The position numbers and the translations under genes were made by a program. A stretch of 64,000 bases of DNA from Streptomyces sp. TBY4 (GTDB lineage Bacteria; Actinomycetota; Actinomycetes; Streptomycetales; Streptomycetaceae), in assembly GCF_024213195.1 (NCBI RefSeq), contig NZ_JANAVF010000002.1, positions 744,001 to 808,000 of the forward strand, written 5' to 3'. The notes beneath the pieces are model-generated. The model was not told the origin of the DNA. It did no database searches and saw only the letters and a list, made by a program, of their open reading frames with translations. This document shows, piece after piece, positions 61,089-64,000 of the stretch. Every line of letters begins with the position of its first letter. The stretch's first letter is position 1.

Positions 61089-62258
61089 GTGCTCAGTTCC
61101 TCCGCCCGTCGCGGTGCGGCCGTTCTGCTCAGTGCCGCCGTGCTCACCACGCTCAGCGCGTGCGGCGCCGCACCCGACCAGTCCGCCGGCTCCGCCGGTG
61201 GCGACGGCAAGAACAAGACCCAGCCGGGCGCCGCCACCTCGGTCGCCGACTTCGGCGGGCTGGAGGGCCTCGTCGCGGCCGCCGAGAAGGAGGGTGAGCT
61301 CAACGTCATCGCGCTGCCCGCCGACTGGGCGAACTACGGCGAGATCCAGAAGGCGTTCCAGGCGAAGTACCCCAAGATCAAGATCAACGCCGAGAACCCG
61401 GACGCCTCCAGCGCCGACGAGATCGCCGCGGTCAAGTCCCGCAAGGGCCAGACCCGCGCCCCCGACGTCCTGGACCTCGGCATCGCCTTCGCCCGCAGCG
61501 GCGCCGCTGAGAACCTCTTCGCCCCGTACAAGGTCACCGCCTGGGACAAGATCCCCGCCGCCCAGAAGGACGCGGACGGCCGCTGGTACAACGACTACGG
61601 CGGCTACGTCTCCATCGGCTGCGACGCCGCCCGCATCCCGAACTGCCCGCAGTCCTTCGCCGACCTGGCCAAGCCCGAGTACAAGGGCAAGGTCGCCCTC
61701 AACGGCAACCCGACCAAGTCCGGCTCCGCCTTCGGCGGCGTCTACGCGGCGGCCCTCGCCAACAAGGGCTCCTTCGCGGACATCCAGCCCGGCATCGACT
61801 TCTTCGGGCAGCTGAAGAAGAGCGGGAACTTCATCCCCGTCGAGTCCACCCCGGCCACCGTCGAGAAGGGCGAGACCCCCATCTCGATCGACTGGGACTA
61901 CCTGAACGCCGGCTACGCCGAGCAGTTCAAGGGCAAGGGCGTCGACTGGAAGGTGGCCATCCCCACCGACGGCGTCTACGCCCAGTACTACTCGCAGGCC
62001 ATCAACAAGGACGCCCCGCACCCGGCGGCCTCCCGCCTGTGGATGGAGTTCCTGTACAGCACCGAGGGTCAGAACCTCTGGCTGGGGGGCTACGCCCGCC
62101 CCGTGCTGCTGCCCGCCATGACCCAGGACGGCACCGTCGACAAGGAAGCCGTCACCAAGCTCCCGCAGGTCCAGGGCACCCCGTCCTTCCCGGCCTCCAC
62201 CGAGCTGGACAAGGCCAAGGCCACCCTCTCCGAGAAGTGGGACAAGGCCCTCAGCTGA
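61089..62258 (+). CDS. ABC transporter substrate-binding lipoprotein (2-aminoethylphosphonate type)
   Basis: A 389-residue lipoprotein with GTG start 5 nt after GGGAGAG and lipobox LSAC. The mature chain is a type 2 periplasmic binding protein of the Fe3+/aminoethylphosphonate family: GGLEGLVAAAEKEGELNVIA, APDVLDLGIAFARSGAAE, then YNDYGGYVSIGCDA. The tyrosines that ligate iron in ferric-binding relatives are not arranged as a clear Tyr pair, so an organophosphonate or similar small anion is favoured. It overlaps the first permease by one base. The divergent GntR regulator supports inducible uptake. Confidence 0.86.
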   Translation: MLSSSARRGAAVLLSAAVLTTLSACGAAPDQSAGSAGGDGKNKTQPGAATSVADFGGLEGLVAAAEKEGELNVIALPADWANYGEIQKAFQAKYPKIKINAENPDASSADEIAAVKSRKGQTRAPDVLDLGIAFARSGAAENLFAPYKVTAWDKIPAAQKDADGRWYNDYGGYVSIGCDAARIPNCPQSFADLAKPEYKGKVALNGNPTKSGSAFGGVYAAALANKGSFADIQPGIDFFGQLKKSGNFIPVESTPATVEKGETPISIDWDYLNAGYAEQFKGKGVDWKVAIPTDGVYAQYYSQAINKDAPHPAASRLWMEFLYSTEGQNLWLGGYARPVLLPAMTQDGTVDKEAVTKLPQVQGTPSFPASTELDKAKATLSEKWDKALS

Positions 62259-63166
62259 TGTCCGCCTCCTCCACCACCCCCCACTCGACGGGGACCGCCG
62301 GCGGCAGCACCACCCGCCGCCGGCGGCGCGGCCCGCGCACCTGGCTCGCCGCCCTCCCCCTCCTCGCCTTCACCGGGCTCTGCTTCGGCGTCCCGCTGGG
62401 CGCCATCGCCTTCGGCGCGGTCACCCGTACCGACCCGGTCAGCGGCGCCACCCAAGTGACCGGCGAGCACCTGGCCCGCTCCCTCCAGGGGCCCTACCTC
62501 GGCTCGCTCACCGGCAGCGTCCAGCTCTCGGCCCTCACGGCGCTCGTCGCCGGGGTGCTCGGCGTCCTCATCGCGCAGGCCGTCGTCACCTCGCCCTCCC
62601 GGGCCCTGCGCGGAGCGGCGCTGACCGCCTCGGGCGTGCTCGCCAACTTCGGCGGGGTCCCGCTGGCCTTCGCGTTCATCGCCACCGTCGGGATCGCCGG
62701 GGTCGTCACCCAGCTCGCCGACCTGACCGGCCTCGGCTGGAACCTCTACTCCTTCACCGGCCTCACCGTGGTCTACCTCTACTTCCTGACCCCGCTGATG
62801 GTGCTGGTCACCGTCCCCGCGCTGGACGGGCTGCGCCCGCAGTGGCGCGAGGCCGCCCAGAACAGCGGGGCGAGCACAGGGCAGTTCTGGCGCCACGTCG
62901 GCCTGCCCGTCCTCGCACCCACCCTGCTCGGCGGGTTCGTGCTCCTCTTCGGCACGGCCTTCGCCGCGCACGCCACGGCCGCCGCCCTCGTCGGCGGCTC
63001 CGTCCCCCTGGTCACGCTCAAGATCGCGGACGCCCTGTCCGGGAACGTGCTGACCGGCCAGGAGAACGTGGCCCTGGCCCTCGGCCTCGACATGATCGTG
63101 ATCGCCGGCCTGGTCATGGCGGTCTACCTGCCCCTCCAGCGACGGAGCGCCCGATGGCTGCGATGA
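62258..63166 (+). CDS. ABC transporter permease 1
   Basis: A 302-residue inner-membrane protein with six helices and the permease EAA loop WREAAQNSGASTGQFWRHVGLPVL. A ~25-residue basic N-terminus (TTRRRRRGPRTW) lies in the cytoplasm. The ATG overlaps the binding-protein stop (TGATG). Together with the second permease it forms the transmembrane pore; the ATPase gene must lie beyond the window. Confidence 0.91.
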   Translation: MSASSTTPHSTGTAGGSTTRRRRRGPRTWLAALPLLAFTGLCFGVPLGAIAFGAVTRTDPVSGATQVTGEHLARSLQGPYLGSLTGSVQLSALTALVAGVLGVLIAQAVVTSPSRALRGAALTASGVLANFGGVPLAFAFIATVGIAGVVTQLADLTGLGWNLYSFTGLTVVYLYFLTPLMVLVTVPALDGLRPQWREAAQNSGASTGQFWRHVGLPVLAPTLLGGFVLLFGTAFAAHATAAALVGGSVPLVTLKIADALSGNVLTGQENVALALGLDMIVIAGLVMAVYLPLQRRSARWLR

Positions 63167-64000
63167 CCCCGACGCCCGCCCCCGAAGGCGGGGCGTCCCC
63201 GGCCGCTTCGAGCGCCACGGCCCCTACGGCCGGCTCGGACCCCACGGCCGCCACGGACCCCACGGCCGCCACGGACCCCACGGCCGCCACGGACCCCACG
63301 GCCGGCACGGCCGCCGGTCCGGCCCCTGCGGGCCGGACCGGGCAGCCCGACCGGCAGCGGGACCGGCAGGAGCCCGCGCCCCGCGCCCCGCGCCGGCTCC
63401 GCGCCCGGCCCCGGGTGTGGCGCGGAGCGGTGCTCGCGCTCGCGGGCGCGTACTTCCTCCTCCCGCTCCTCGCCTCCTTCGTGTTCACCGTGCACGTCCC
63501 CGGCCAGGGCATCAGCTTCGAGGCGTACACCCAGCTGCTCGGCGCCGAAGGGTTCACCGAGAGCCTGCTGCTCTCGCTGGGCCTCGCCGCCGCGACCATC
63601 GCCGCCTCGCTGCTCCTCGCCGTGCCCGCGCTGGTCGCCGTACGCATCGGCTCGCCGCGGCTGCGCCCGGTCGTGGAGGTGATGTGCATGATGCCGCTCG
63701 TGGTGCCGCCGATCGCCCTGGTCACCGGGATCACCACGGTGCTGCGCTGGGGTCCCGAGCACCTCTCCCGGACCCCGCTCTACCAGACCTTCCTCGCCGT
63801 CCAGAACCCGGACTTCCCCCTCGTCCTGGTCCTCGCGTACACCGTGCTCGCCCTGCCCTTCGTCTACCGCTCCCTCGACGCGGGACTGCGCGCCGTCGAC
63901 GTCCCGACCCTGGTCGAAGCGGCCCGCAGCTGTGGCGCGAGCTGGCCGTACGTGGTCCTGCGCGTGATCCTGCCGAACCTGCGGGCCGCCCTCGCCGGAG
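63154..64000 (+). CDS. ABC transporter permease 2 (3' end beyond the window)
   Basis: The gene starts at ATG 63154, 6 nt after GGAG and overlapping the first permease by 13 bp, and is open to base 64000 (282 codons visible). The first ~88 residues are unusual: four tandem DPTAAT-like repeats, then a Gln/Arg/Pro-rich stretch. After that come helices (GAVLALAGAYFLLPLLASFV, MMPLVVPPIALVTGITT, LVLVLAYTVLALPFVYR) and the EAA loop VEAARSCGASWPYVVLRVIL. The EAA loop confirms a permease. The N-terminal extension is not part of the family. Confidence 0.88.
   Translation, partial: MAAMTPTPAPEGGASPAASSATAPTAGSDPTAATDPTAATDPTAATDPTAGTAAGPAPAGRTGQPDRQRDRQEPAPRAPRRLRARPRVWRGAVLALAGAYFLLPLLASFVFTVHVPGQGISFEAYTQLLGAEGFTESLLLSLGLAAATIAASLLLAVPALVAVRIGSPRLRPVVEVMCMMPLVVPPIALVTGITTVLRWGPEHLSRTPLYQTFLAVQNPDFPLVLVLAYTVLALPFVYRSLDAGLRAVDVPTLVEAARSCGASWPYVVLRVILPNLRAALAG
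63237..63308 (+). repeat. Four 18-bp tandem repeats in the permease 2 gene
   Basis: GGACCCCACGGCCGCCAC is repeated four times without gaps, the last with one base changed. In the reading frame each unit encodes a DPTAAT hexapeptide. Eighteen-base units preserve the frame when copy number changes. Confidence 0.93.

Overview
The window is high-GC actinobacterial DNA that reads as Streptomyces. Third codon positions are overwhelmingly G or C, GTG starts are common, many secreted hydrolases are encoded, and one gene carries a rare TTA codon. It holds about 47 protein genes, no tRNA or rRNA genes, no CRISPR array and no insertion sequence. The first gene (a MscS channel) and the last gene (an ABC permease) are cut by the window edges.

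Bases 1-15.9 kb carry a MscS channel, an EF-hand protein, a complete class I cytochrome P450 set (P450, ferredoxin reductase, 3Fe-4S ferredoxin), a small membrane-protein/XRE-regulator/oxidoreductase operon with a clear promoter, a VanW protein, and a GH1 beta-glucosidase with its MFS transporter. A glucan-utilisation locus follows: a frameshifted GH16 glucanase with two discoidin-type domains, a DUF1996 protein, a DUF305 lipoprotein, and a LacI regulator with three copies of a GAGCGCTC operator.

Bases 15.9-25.4 kb form the most coherent catabolic locus. Seven minus-strand genes run from a CoA ligase fused to a hot-dog thioesterase, through a bifunctional salicylyl-CoA 5-hydroxylase/oxidoreductase, a nitrilase, a gentisate dioxygenase, a fumarylacetoacetase-family hydrolase and a maleate isomerase, to a PaaX regulator. 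Read together they describe hydroxybenzonitrile or salicylate to salicylyl-CoA, gentisyl-CoA, gentisate, maleylpyruvate, maleate plus pyruvate, then fumarate. Its promoter contains a palindrome that recurs almost exactly in front of a carboxylesterase at 33.8 kb, which suggests co-regulation.

Bases 25.4-39.4 kb mix an anti-sigma-type ATPase, an alpha/beta hydrolase, a beta-helix surface protein, a second LacI regulator, an FG-GAP protein, a carboxylesterase, a PAP2 protein, an MFS transporter, a secreted SurE and a secreted carboxylesterase. Copies of a TTACACGTGTAA-like site lie before the hydrolase, the LacI gene and the MFS gene, so this LacI probably runs a dispersed local regulon.

Bases 39.5-49.2 kb hold a six-helix ion channel, a CaiB-type CoA transferase, a secreted chymotrypsin-like protease with three Ig-like repeats, a large LuxR regulator and a long-form GAPDH. 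A 721-bp gap between the protease and the LuxR gene contains a large stem-loop and a 25-bp periodic repeat.

Bases 49.3-55.6 kb encode an extracellular polyhydroxybutyrate pathway: depolymerase, probable oligomer hydrolase, 3-hydroxybutyrate dehydrogenase and a two-subunit 3-oxoacid CoA-transferase. From 55.8 kb to the end come a lipoprotein, a leucine-rich-repeat-variant protein with a cysteine cluster, a LysR regulator with a low-complexity insert, an epimerase, and a GntR-controlled ABC importer of the 2-aminoethylphosphonate/iron type.
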